Source: Tenuifilum thalassicum
GTDB lineage: Bacteria > Bacteroidota > Bacteroidia > Bacteroidales > Tenuifilaceae
Direction of reading: 5' to 3'
Assembly (NCBI RefSeq): GCF_013265555.1
Contig: NZ_CP041345.1
Span: 1,410,581 to 1,474,580, forward strand
Length of the DNA stretch: 64,000 bases
Numbering within the stretch: the first letter of the stretch is position 1; the number at the start of each line of letters is the position of its first letter. Both the position numbers and the translations under genes were made by a program. The notes beneath the pieces were generated by a model. That model was not told the DNA's origin. It did no database searches and saw nothing but the letters and a program-made list of their open reading frames with translations. Positions 1 through 8,100 of this stretch are shown here, piece by piece.

Positions 1-926
1 TTGTTTAATGGGTTTGGAGTACGAATACCTGCAACTACGTCTTCTCCTTGAGCGTTTACAAGCCATTCACCATAAAAAACGTTCTCGCCAGTAGCGGGGT
101 TACGAGTAAATGCAACACCTGTTGCAGAGGTATCGCCCATGTTACCAAATACCATGGTTTGAACGTTCACAGCAGTACCCCAATCGTCGGGAATGCCTTC
201 AATCCTACGATACGAAACAGCTTTTTTACCATTCCAGCTCTTGAAAACTGCTTTGATACCACCTAAAAGCTGTTCTTTGGCATCGTCGGGGAACTCTTTG
301 CCTAGTACCTTTTTCACGGTCTTTTTGAATTCCTCAGCAAGGAACTGAAGGTCATCAGCTGTAAGATCGGTATCTGATTTATACCCTTTTTTCTCTTTGT
401 ATTCATCAAGTATCTCATCAAGAATTTTGCGGATACCCTTTCCATCTTCTGGCTCAATACCTTCTGCTTTTTCCATTACCACGTCGGCATACATCATGAT
501 AAGACGACGGTACGAGTCCCATACAAAGCGAGGATTGTTGGTTTTTTTGATAAGGCCAGGAATGGTTGAAGAGCAAAGACCAATATTCAAAACGGTATCC
601 ATCATACCTGGCATTGATTTACGAGCACCAGAACGGCAACTTACAAGTAGTGGATTTTCTGCGTCGCCATATTTCATGCCCATCATTTCTTCTACCTTGG
701 CCATAGCATCCCAAATTTCAGGGATCAGCTCTGCTGGTAGCTCATTGTTATTTTTGTAATACTCGTTACAGGTATCTGTGGTAATGGTGAAACCAGCAGG
801 TACTGGTAAGCCTAAAAGGCACATCTCTGCTAGGTTAGCACCCTTTCCGCCAAGCAGATTTCGCATATCTGCTTTTCCTTCGGCCGTCTTATTCCCAAAG
901 ACGTAAACTCTTTTAACTTTTGACAT
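1..926 (-). CDS. ppdK: pyruvate, phosphate dikinase, N-terminal part (cut by window edge)
   Basis: The reading frame runs leftwards from an ATG at 926 and is still open at base 1, giving about 308 residues of a protein that is normally about 900. The start MSKVKRVYVFGNKTAEG is followed by LLGGKGANLAEM and PVPAGFTITT, the nucleotide-binding signature of the PPDK/PEP synthase ATP-grasp domain, and then CRSGARKSMPGMMDTVLN, which is typical of PPDK rather than PEP synthase. The enzyme interconverts pyruvate, ATP and Pi with PEP, AMP and PPi in the cytoplasm, and in anaerobic Bacteroidota can run in the glycolytic or gluconeogenic direction. The phospho-His and PEP-binding domains lie outside the window. 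Identification is firm. Confidence 0.95.
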   Translation of the reverse strand, partial: MSKVKRVYVFGNKTAEGKADMRNLLGGKGANLAEMCLLGLPVPAGFTITTDTCNEYYKNNNELPAELIPEIWDAMAKVEEMMGMKYGDAENPLLVSCRSGARKSMPGMMDTVLNIGLCSSTIPGLIKKTNNPRFVWDSYRRLIMMYADVVMEKAEGIEPEDGKGIRKILDEILDEYKEKKGYKSDTDLTADDLQFLAEEFKKTVKKVLGKEFPDDAKEQLLGGIKAVFKSWNGKKAVSYRRIEGIPDDWGTAVNVQTMVFGNMGDTSATGVAFTRNPATGENVFYGEWLVNAQGEDVVAGIRTPNPLN

Positions 927-987
927 TTATTTACTGGTTTTTAATTAAACTATATGGTTTGTTTTTAACAAATTCTTACTGAGCTTA

Positions 988-995
988 CAAAATTA
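988..995 (-). promoter_or_regulatory. putative -7 promoter element (TAATTTTG) for ppdK
   Basis: Read on the minus strand, this is an exact match to the Bacteroidota -7 consensus TAnnTTTG, 61 bases ahead of the ppdK start. No clear -33 TTG was seen at the usual spacing, so this is a motif-based suggestion only. Confidence 0.35.
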
Positions 996-1171
996 TCAAA
1001 AAAAATGGAATAGGGGAACTTATGTCCTCATTTCACACCATTTAACACTTGCAATCGTTTTAAAAGATGTAGTAAAATCATTTTCTTTTAATTGCTTTTT
1101 TTAGTTATTTGCATTTTGTATTAAACGGTTTTAGTAGATAATCATCTAATTAATAACTTAATCTATTAGTT

Positions 1172-3343
1172 ATGAGAAAAGTAATTATTGCAGTTTTATC
1201 TGTTATTCTGGGCTTTCAATGCGTAAGTGCTCAGGTTAGTAAAGAGAATATCACACTTGATGAACTATTTAAAAAAGGAACTTTTAGGGCTAAAAGTATT
1301 TGGGGCTTAAACCCAATGAACAACGATGAGTTTTATTCTGCATTTAATAGTAAAGGACAGATAGCCGTTTTTAAACTATCCACTGGCGAGCAGGAAAAAG
1401 TGATTTTTGATCCTTCTTCTTTTGATAATTCTGATTTAAAGAGCTTGTCTAGCTATGAACTTTCGTCCGACGAATCAATGATTCTTTTGGCAACAAACGT
1501 AAAACCCATCTATAGGCGTTCCTACACTGCCGAGTTTTATGTGTATAATATAAACACAAAAGAATTAAGAAAGTTATCAGATAATGGGGCTCAAATGAAT
1601 GCTGCTTTTTCGCCAGATGGTAAGAAGGTAGCATTTGTTCGCGATAATAATATTTTTATAGTTGATTTGCTTACGTTTAAAGAGAAACAAATTACTTTTG
1701 ATGGTAAATATAATAGCATAATTAATGGAGATCCTGATTGGGTTTATGAGGAGGAATTTGCTCTTACAACAGGCATTCAATGGTCGCCTGATTCCAAAAA
1801 AATTGCATTTTATCGATTTGATGAAAGTCGTGTGAAACTATTTAACATGACTACTTATAACAGGGAACTTTACCCTGAAAACTATACTTTCAAGTACCCT
1901 AAAGCGGGCGAAGAAAATTCCATTGTTACAATTCATGTTTTTGATTTGGAAAGCAATTCAACAAAAAAAATGGATGTAGGGCCTGAAACCGACCAATATA
2001 TTGCAAGAATAAAATGGATGCCTTTGTCCGATAAGCTATGTATGATTCGTTTAAATCGCCTACAAAATAAGGTTGATATTTTAGTTGCTGATATTACAAC
2101 AGGGAATTCGGAAGTTGCTTTTTCTGAGTCGAATAAGTATTACATAGAAGAGGTTAGCGATGATTATCTTACTATTACACCCGATGGTAAAAAGTTTATT
2201 CTCACATCGGAGCGTGATGGATACATGCACATCTATCTGTATGATATTCAAAGTAAGAAAATTACTCAGCTTACCAGTGGAACAAATGAGGTTTCTGCTA
2301 TATATGGTTTTGACACAAAACGAAATACAATCTACTATCAGGGATATGATCAAAGTCCCCTTAGAAAAGCTATCTATTCAGTAAATCTCAAAGGAAAGGT
2401 AAAAAAATTATCATCTAAAAGTGGAACTAATTCAGCAGTATTTTCAAGAAATTATAAGTATGTGATGATTTATAACTCTTCAATTACCGAACCTTTAAGC
2501 GTGGTTCTTTTTACTACAAAAGGTAAACAGGTTCGTGTAATGGAAGATAATCATAGCCTAAAGGAACGACTAAGCAAATATAACATTCCACAAAAGGAGT
2601 TCTTTACCTTTAAAACATCAGAGGGGGTAGAGTTAAATGGTTATATGGTTAAGCCATTAAATTTTGATAGCACTAAGCATTATCCTGTAATGATGTATCA
2701 ATATAGTGGACCTGGTTCTCAAACTGTACTTGACCGATTCAGAATAGGTTGGGACGAGTATTTGGCAACTTTAGGTTATATGGTTGTTTGCGTTGATGGA
2801 CGTGGCACTGGCGGTAGGGGGGAACAGTTCAAAAAAATGACTTACGGACAGCTTGGTTACTACGAATCAATTGACCAGATTGAAACGGCCAAATACCTTC
2901 AAACTTTGCCATTTGTGGATGCTAGTCGCATAGGAATTTGGGGTTGGAGTTTTGGTGGTTACATGTCGAGCTTGTGCTTGTTTAAGGGCGCCGATGTGTT
3001 TAAAATGGCTATTGCTGTTGCACCTGTAACTAACTGGAGGTATTACGACTCCATATATACTGAACGCTATATGGGGTTACCTCAGGATAACCCACTTGGA
3101 TACGATAATAATTCCCCAATAAATCATGTTGATAAACTAAAAGGTAAGTTTTTACTAATTCATGGAACAGCCGACGATAACGTCCATTTTCAGAATTCAA
3201 TTGAAATGATAGAAAAGCTTGTCCAAGCAGGAAAGCAGTTCGATGTCATGGTTTATCCTGATAAAAATCACAGTATTAGGGGTGGAAACACAACTATGCA
3301 TTTATATACCCTAATGGCTAACTATATCAAAGAAAACCTATAA
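1172..3343 (+). CDS. dipeptidyl peptidase IV-type serine peptidase (S9B), secreted
   Basis: A 723-residue protein with a Sec signal peptide ending near the Ser-Ala-Gln at residue 21. A beta-propeller domain (DPPIV_N, about residues 30-470) precedes an alpha/beta hydrolase domain (Peptidase_S9, about 510-723). The propeller carries DWVYEEE near residue 190, the paired-Glu site that binds the substrate amino terminus in DPP IV. The catalytic domain has GWSFGGYMS (nucleophile Ser near 593), Asp in TADDNVHF near 667 and His in DKNHSI near 698, so the triad is complete. It should release Xaa-Pro or Xaa-Ala dipeptides from peptides in the periplasm. It is a single transcription unit closed by a hairpin terminator. 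Function is well supported; substrate preference within S9B is inferred. Confidence 0.93.
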   Translation: MRKVIIAVLSVILGFQCVSAQVSKENITLDELFKKGTFRAKSIWGLNPMNNDEFYSAFNSKGQIAVFKLSTGEQEKVIFDPSSFDNSDLKSLSSYELSSDESMILLATNVKPIYRRSYTAEFYVYNINTKELRKLSDNGAQMNAAFSPDGKKVAFVRDNNIFIVDLLTFKEKQITFDGKYNSIINGDPDWVYEEEFALTTGIQWSPDSKKIAFYRFDESRVKLFNMTTYNRELYPENYTFKYPKAGEENSIVTIHVFDLESNSTKKMDVGPETDQYIARIKWMPLSDKLCMIRLNRLQNKVDILVADITTGNSEVAFSESNKYYIEEVSDDYLTITPDGKKFILTSERDGYMHIYLYDIQSKKITQLTSGTNEVSAIYGFDTKRNTIYYQGYDQSPLRKAIYSVNLKGKVKKLSSKSGTNSAVFSRNYKYVMIYNSSITEPLSVVLFTTKGKQVRVMEDNHSLKERLSKYNIPQKEFFTFKTSEGVELNGYMVKPLNFDSTKHYPVMMYQYSGPGSQTVLDRFRIGWDEYLATLGYMVVCVDGRGTGGRGEQFKKMTYGQLGYYESIDQIETAKYLQTLPFVDASRIGIWGWSFGGYMSSLCLFKGADVFKMAIAVAPVTNWRYYDSIYTERYMGLPQDNPLGYDNNSPINHVDKLKGKFLLIHGTADDNVHFQNSIEMIEKLVQAGKQFDVMVYPDKNHSIRGGNTTMHLYTLMANYIKENL

Positions 3344-3366
3344 GTTTATATTGAAACATTGTAAGG

Positions 3367-3396
3367 GGCCAGAAAATTATTGTTCTGGCCTTTTTT
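3367..3396 (+). terminator. rho-independent terminator after the DPP IV gene
   Basis: Stem GGCCAGAA / TTCTGGCC with an 8-base loop, followed directly by six Ts, 23 bases after the stop codon. Confidence 0.85.
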
Positions 3397-3409
3397 ATAT
3401 TGTCATTAC

Positions 3410-3439
3410 TTGCCTATTTTGTATTTCTTTATAATTTTG
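3410..3439 (+). promoter_or_regulatory. probable promoter of the first tRNA-Leu unit
   Basis: TTG at 3410-3412 (-33 element) and TAATTTTG at 3432-3439 (exact TAnnTTTG -7 element) are separated by 19 bases, the expected Bacteroidota spacing. Transcription would start near 3445 and run through both hairpin copies before reaching the tRNA at 3683. Confidence 0.55.
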
Positions 3440-3476
3440 CATTCGCATTTTCAAAGTTGAACTGTAACTTTAAAGC

Positions 3477-3682
3477 GCCCAGATGGCGGAACCGACGAAG
3501 GAGCTCCCGCCATCCGAAGGTAACCCAATAAAAAAGCTTAACTTTGAGTTCTTTTAGATTTTGAAATAATATTGTAGATGCCCAGATGGCGGAACCGACG
3601 AAGGAGCTCCCGCCATCCGAAGGTAACCCAATAAAAAAGCTTAACTTTGAGTTCTTTTAGATTTTGAAATAATATTGTTGAT
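3477..3682 (+). repeat. two tandem 103-bp units, each starting with a copy of the tRNA-Leu(CAG) 5' end
   Basis: Unit 1 is 3477-3579 and unit 2 is 3580-3682. By eye they differ at one base, in the AT-rich tail (attgtagat versus attgttgat). Each begins with the same 15 bases as the tRNA at 3683 (GCCCAGATGGCGGAA). Then, instead of continuing as tRNA, it runs into CCGACGAAGGAGCTC and CCGCCATC. GATGGCGG (3482-3489; 3585-3592) can pair with CCGCCATC (3507-3514; 3610-3617), making an 8-bp GC-rich hairpin over the first 38 bases of each unit. The remaining 65 bases are AT-rich spacer. These are not tRNA pseudogenes: nothing of the anticodon or T arms is present. Function is unknown. Confidence 0.9.
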
Positions 3683-3769
3683 GCCCAGATGGCGGAATTG
3701 GTAGACGCGCTAGTTTCAGGGACTAGTATCAGCAATGATGTGCAGGTTCGAGTCCTGTTCTGGGCACCA
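3683..3769 (+). tRNA. tRNA-Leu (anticodon CAG)
   Basis: Acceptor strand GCCCAGA pairs with TCTGGGC. The D-arm region GGCGGAATTGGTAGACGC, the anticodon stem-loop CTAGT-TTCAGGG-ACTAG with CAG at loop positions 3-5, a long class II variable arm and the T-loop GGTTCGAGTCC are all present. CCA is encoded (3767-3769) and a T-run follows. It is the third and only complete copy in a series of three 5' ends. Confidence 0.95.
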
Positions 3770-3813
3770 AAATTTTTTTTTTAGTTAGATGTGCAAATAA
3801 ATAATTTTGTTAT

Positions 3814-3821
3814 TATTTTTG
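3814..3821 (+). promoter_or_regulatory. putative -7 element (TATTTTTG) of the second tRNA-Leu unit
   Basis: An exact TAnnTTTG match ending 13 bases before the hairpin copy at 3835. If used, the transcript would begin about 5-10 bases ahead of that hairpin, making the hairpin the 5' leader of the pre-tRNA. A second exact match, TAATTTTG, lies at 3802-3809. Confidence 0.45.
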
Positions 3822-3834
3822 CACCGAAATTAAT

Positions 3835-3941
3835 GCCCAGGTGGTGGAACCGAGTGAAACGAGTTACTACCACCCAATGAAAGCAAAACAGTTTAAGTTG
3901 GAGTTGAAAGCAGCTCCTAGTTGAAATAAAAACTTTTATAT
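3835..3941 (+). repeat. single 107-bp unit starting with a copy of the tRNA-Leu(GAG) 5' end
   Basis: It begins GCCCAGGTGGTGGAA, identical to the first 15 bases of the tRNA at 3942. It then diverges into CCGAGTGAAACGAGTT and ends the structured part with ACTACCACC. GGTGGT (3840-3845) pairs with ACCACC (3869-3874), and AAC can pair with GTT inside. Where the tRNA-Leu(CAG) copies read ATGGCGG, this one reads GTGGTGG, and the 3' arm has changed to match, so pairing is kept while sequence differs. The rest is AT-rich spacer with only patchy similarity to the other units. Confidence 0.85.
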
Positions 3942-4025
3942 GCCCAGGTGGTGGAATTGGTAGACACACCAGCTTGAGGGGCTGGCGCCGTCAAAAGCGT
4001 GCAAGTTCGAGTCTTGTCCTGGGCA
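3942..4025 (+). tRNA. tRNA-Leu (anticodon GAG)
   Basis: Acceptor GCCCAGG pairs with CCTGGGC. The anticodon stem-loop is CCAGC-TTGAGGG-GCTGG with GAG at the anticodon, followed by a class II variable arm and the T-loop AGTTCGAGTCT. CCA is not encoded (the sequence after the discriminator A is CTTT), unlike the neighbouring tRNA-Leu(CAG). Confidence 0.95.
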
Positions 4026-4034
4026 CTTTACCTG

Positions 4035-4064
4035 AAAACCTTGTGATTGTCACAAGGTTTTTTT
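4035..4064 (+). terminator. rho-independent terminator after tRNA-Leu(GAG)
   Basis: A perfect 12-bp stem, AAAACCTTGTGA / TCACAAGGTTTT, with a TTG loop and running into Ts. Confidence 0.85.
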
Positions 4065-4093
4065 ATTTTTGGTTGTTGCCAAAATCGTTGAAA

Positions 4094-4828
4094 ATGAAAA
4101 CTATAGCTGTATTGTTGCTGCTAGCATGTGTTGGTATTAAATCATCTGCCCAGAGCTATGATGATTTCACTACTCAAAATGAAAGTAGATTGCGTATAAG
4201 CTTCATAGGTCATGGTACCCTAATGTTTGATTGGAATGGTAAAATAATACATATAGACCCTTGGTCGGCGCTTGCCAACTACGATACACTACCAAAGGCC
4301 GATTATGTTTTTGTTACACATCACCATGGCGATCACTTGGATTCTGTTGCTCTTTCAAAGGTTTTTACACTTGATACAAAAATATATTGGAGTAAAACCT
4401 GCTCCAAACAAAGTAGATTCAAAGCAAATGCTTTTATTGTGGCAAATAGCGATACAACTGAGACACCAGATTTTAGCTTTATTGCAGTTCCAGCCTATAA
4501 TATTGTGAATAAGCGAAATAATGGAATGCCTTTCCATCCAAGGGGGGAGGGGAATGGTTATATTTTTATTTTTGATAACCTTAGGGTTTATGTAGCTGGA
4601 GATACCGAGGATATACCAGAAATGAAAAGTTTTGGGTCAATAGATATTGCATTCCTACCCGTAAATCTACCTTACACAATGAGCCCAGAAATGTTCAAAT
4701 CGGCGGTTTTGATGCTTAAACCGAAAATTGTTTACCCTTACCATACTGGTAAAACAAACCTAAATGATTTGATTGACTTGCTCTCAGGTATTAAATCAAC
4801 AGAAATTAGGATAAGAAGCTTACAATAA
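4094..4828 (+). CDS. exported metallo-beta-lactamase-fold hydrolase (UlaG-like)
   Basis: The ATG at 4094 is chosen because it gives a clean signal peptide (MKTIAVLLLLACVGIKSSAQ); an upstream in-frame start would lie inside the tRNA and its terminator. The 244-residue product has IGHGTLMF and IDPW at the front, the metal-binding THHHGDHLD near residue 75, AGDTEDIPEM near 170 and a final His in YPYHTG. This is the order seen in the UlaG/UPF0173 branch of MBL-fold hydrolases. The substrate is unknown and the location should be periplasmic. A cytoplasmic relative with the same GDTExIPEM block lies at 48716-49384. Confidence 0.85.
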   Translation: MKTIAVLLLLACVGIKSSAQSYDDFTTQNESRLRISFIGHGTLMFDWNGKIIHIDPWSALANYDTLPKADYVFVTHHHGDHLDSVALSKVFTLDTKIYWSKTCSKQSRFKANAFIVANSDTTETPDFSFIAVPAYNIVNKRNNGMPFHPRGEGNGYIFIFDNLRVYVAGDTEDIPEMKSFGSIDIAFLPVNLPYTMSPEMFKSAVLMLKPKIVYPYHTGKTNLNDLIDLLSGIKSTEIRIRSLQ

Positions 4829-5150
4829 AAAAAGTTGTCCGGGTTATACTGTCTTTAAAGATCTGGGACTAATAGTGGATTCGATGCATGGCCGACAGTA
4901 AATGCGTTGATCCGGACAACCTGGCTGCTGGTGGCAACAGCAATATTATTGTATATGTTTGGGACATCTTTACTAGTAACAAAATCGTGCCATACCTTTT
5001 TGAGTAGCGTTTTTAATTCTTCTGAAAAGTGTAATGTCTTGTAAAATAGATGTATATGGCCTAATTTTACAAAGTTCTTGTTTTTTGGAGGAGGATAGTT
5101 GTGGAAAAAATTCCACAAATTGTGGGCGTGAAATCTACAAATAGAGTAAT
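4829..5150. other. intergenic region with an inverted repeat; no convincing gene
   Basis: This 322-base gap lies between two convergent genes. GTTGTCCGG (4834-4842) and CCGGACAAC (4912-4920) form a perfect 9-bp inverted repeat, and a second pair, ACTGTC / GACAGT (4848-4853, 4894-4899), is nested inside. A minus-strand frame of 87 codons (5118-4855) crosses it, begins with TTG and resembles nothing I recognise. It could be a gene remnant or a structured RNA; neither is established. Confidence 0.4.
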
Positions 5151-8100
5151 CTAATTTCCTTTACCCTCATTGTTGATTGCCTGGTAGAATAAATCATGTA
5201 TTTTTGTTCTATAGTCCTGGTGGGAAAGCTTGTTGTTCTCTGCAGTTGGATGTACCCTATTTGAAAGAAAAACATAAATAAAATTGTTTGCTGGATCGGC
5301 CCAAACAATCGTACCTGTAAAGCCGGTATGCCCAAAACTTAAAGGCGAAGCAAGCTGACCTGATGGTGATGGACCATTATAAACAGGTTTGTCAAAGCCA
5401 TAGGCACGTCTATTTTCATCGTTTATGCTTGGGTTTGCAAAGGTTTGAACTGTGCCTGGTTTAAAGAAACGTTCACCACCATATACACCATCGTTGAGGT
5501 AAAGTTGCATGAGCTTTGCTAAATCGTTAGCTGTTGAAAAAAGTCCTGCGTGGCCAGCAATACCACCAAGCATGGCTGCAGCAGGGTCGTGAACGTGCCC
5601 CCAGATAAGTTGTTTCCGGAAAACTGGGTCAAATTCAGTAGGAGCTATCCTGTCTGTATCAAAGTGTTTATATGGATTAAAAGTTGTATAGTTCATCCCA
5701 AGCCTTTTGTATAGCGGGGTTATGTACTCGTCAAGTTTCTTACTTGTGCTATTTTCAATTACCCTCTGAAGGTAAAGAAAACCAAGATCGCTATATCTGT
5801 ATTTGCCAGGTTCAATAATTGGCGATTGGTTTATCCATTTATTGATTGAATCACTTATGCTAATGCTTGAATATATCCTGTAGGCAACATTATTTGGGAA
5901 GGAAGAACTGGAGTCGGTGCTATAGAATTTTGGATCAGGATAGGCAAATCGGCTGGCATATTTCTTACCATTGAATTTGTATGGGTGATCAAAATCGAAC
6001 TCTTCGGTCCATAGAGGTTTAGAGGGGGCTAGGGAAGTGAGCGTGTTGATATAGAATGGTATCCATGCTGCTAAACCAGATTGATGTCTGAGTATATCGC
6101 CAATTTTTAATGATTCTTTATCGGGAAATTCTTTTAGTTTAATAAAATCGCCTAGCTCTGAGTTGAAATCTATTTTTCCTGAATCGTAGAGCATCATAAT
6201 TGACGGTAGGGTTGCAGAAACCTTGGTAACCGATGCCACATCGTAAAGCATGCGTATATCGTTACCATATTCCGAAACGTATGTTGGCCTTCCAAATGCT
6301 TTATTATAGAATACTACTCCATCTTTTGCTGCAAGAATTTGCATGCCAGGAGTTGCGCCTGTTGCAATGGCATCATTGGCAATTGAATCTACTTTTTCTA
6401 ACACTTTTTTACTGATTCCTAACTCTTCTGGAATCCCATAGCCCAGTCTGATCTTATTGGGTAACTCTATACCGGTATCATAGGAAAACGTGCCATTGGC
6501 ACTTACAGCCAACTTGCCTGAAACAGGTAAACCACCAAAGATTGCTTGCGCTGTAAGATTTTGTGCATCAAATGAGTTTTCGTATGAAATAATAATTCCA
6601 GTTAATGACGAAGGCATAGGAATTTTACTAAGTGCGTAGGGCGTTCCAAAAAGGGAGAGAACTGTTTTTTTTCGGAACGAAAGATCAAAGATAAAATTTG
6701 CTGCTTGTGTCGTAATTCCGAAATTTTTTGAAACTCTATTGCTAATGCTATGGTAACCAATTATTACAGTATTGTATGGCTCTATAAGGGAAAGTAGCTC
6801 ATCAAACTCATTTTGAGGTGAATATGGATCAATAGAAAAGGTTTTTATAGAAGTGTAAAGCTCTAATTGTTCACGAAAATCATCCCCTTTATTTGTTCCA
6901 ATTTCTATGTAAGCAATTTTTAATGTATCGAGTCGCTTAATCGGTAAAAAATTATCATTATTATGAGCTACGGTGATGGATTTTTTAATAATTCTTCTAC
7001 GAAGTACTAGTGAGTTTGGGGCGTTTAGATCAGAATAGAGGTTTTCTATTTTAATGGGCTTGTAAGCATTTAAACCTGCTTTATATTTAGCCATTAGGAC
7101 TTTTTTGCATTTAATGTTGATAATTTCTTCAGGAATTCTGCCAGTAGCTATATGGTTATGAATTTCATTAATTGTTCTTTCTATTTCACCAGGAAAAAGT
7201 AAAATGTCGTTACCAGCATAAAGTGCACGTATATTGGCATCAACGGCATCAAAATGAGCTGCAACTCCCTTCATGTTAAGGGCATCGGTAATAACAAGGC
7301 CGTTAAATCCGAGTTCGCTAATAAGTTTTTGACCGACAATCCTATGTGAAAGAGTTGAAGGTAGCAGGGTGTCGGGTTCAAGCGAAGGGATTTGAAGGTG
7401 CGCTACCATGACACTCGCAACGCCCTTTGAAAAGATATTTTTAAAAGGATAAAGCTCTATAGAGTCTATTCGGTTGGCGGTGTGTTTTATAACTGGAAGT
7501 GTGTAATGAGAATCGGCGTTAGTATCGCCATGTCCTGGAAAATGTTTAATGCAAGCTAATATCCCATTATCTTGCAGACCTTTAACATAGGCTAAACCAT
7601 GTTTAAAAACCAAATCACGGTTTTCACCAAACGAACGTGTCCCAATAACTGGATTATCTGGATTGTTGTTAATATCAATAACAGGTGCAAAGTTAATATG
7701 TACACCAATTCGTTTAAGCTGACGAGCAATGTCTGCTGCCATTTGATAGGTGAGCATTGTGTCGCGTGAAGCGCCAAGTGCTATTTGACGGGGATAAGAA
7801 ATAGTGCTATCGAGGCGCATTCCCAAACCCCATTCAGCATCGATGCCTATTAGCAGAGGAACCTTTGAAAGCGATTGGTAGTAGTTGGTTAGCTGAGCCT
7901 GTCTTACTGGTCCTCCTTGAAAGAAAATTAAACCTCCAATCTTATACTTTTCAATTAGCGTTGCTATTTCTTCAGTATGCAAATCATCTTTGTTTGAATA
8001 GGCTGCAACCATGAAGAGTTGAGCAATTCGCTCTTTTAGAGTTAAGCTATTAAACACGGAATCGACCCAGTAGGCTTGTTGGATTGAATCGTTTTTACAA

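Noticed and set aside
48-759. Plus-strand open frames of 72 and 120 codons
   Set aside because: They lie antisense inside the minus-strand ppdK coding sequence, whose conserved motifs occupy the other strand.
3477-3682. CRISPR array
   Set aside because: Only two 103-bp units, no unique spacers, and the unit is derived from a tRNA end.
3538-3735. Minus-strand 65-codon frame over the tRNA-Leu repeats
   Set aside because: It is made of the antisense of repeated hairpin and tRNA sequence and has no coding character.
3974-4093. N-terminal extension of the MBL-fold gene
   Set aside because: The extension starts inside tRNA-Leu(GAG) and crosses its terminator; the ATG at 4094 gives a normal signal peptide.
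4855-5118. 87-codon minus-strand gene
   Set aside because: It has a TTG start, an inverted repeat in its 3' half and no recognisable family, so it is reported only as an unexplained region.
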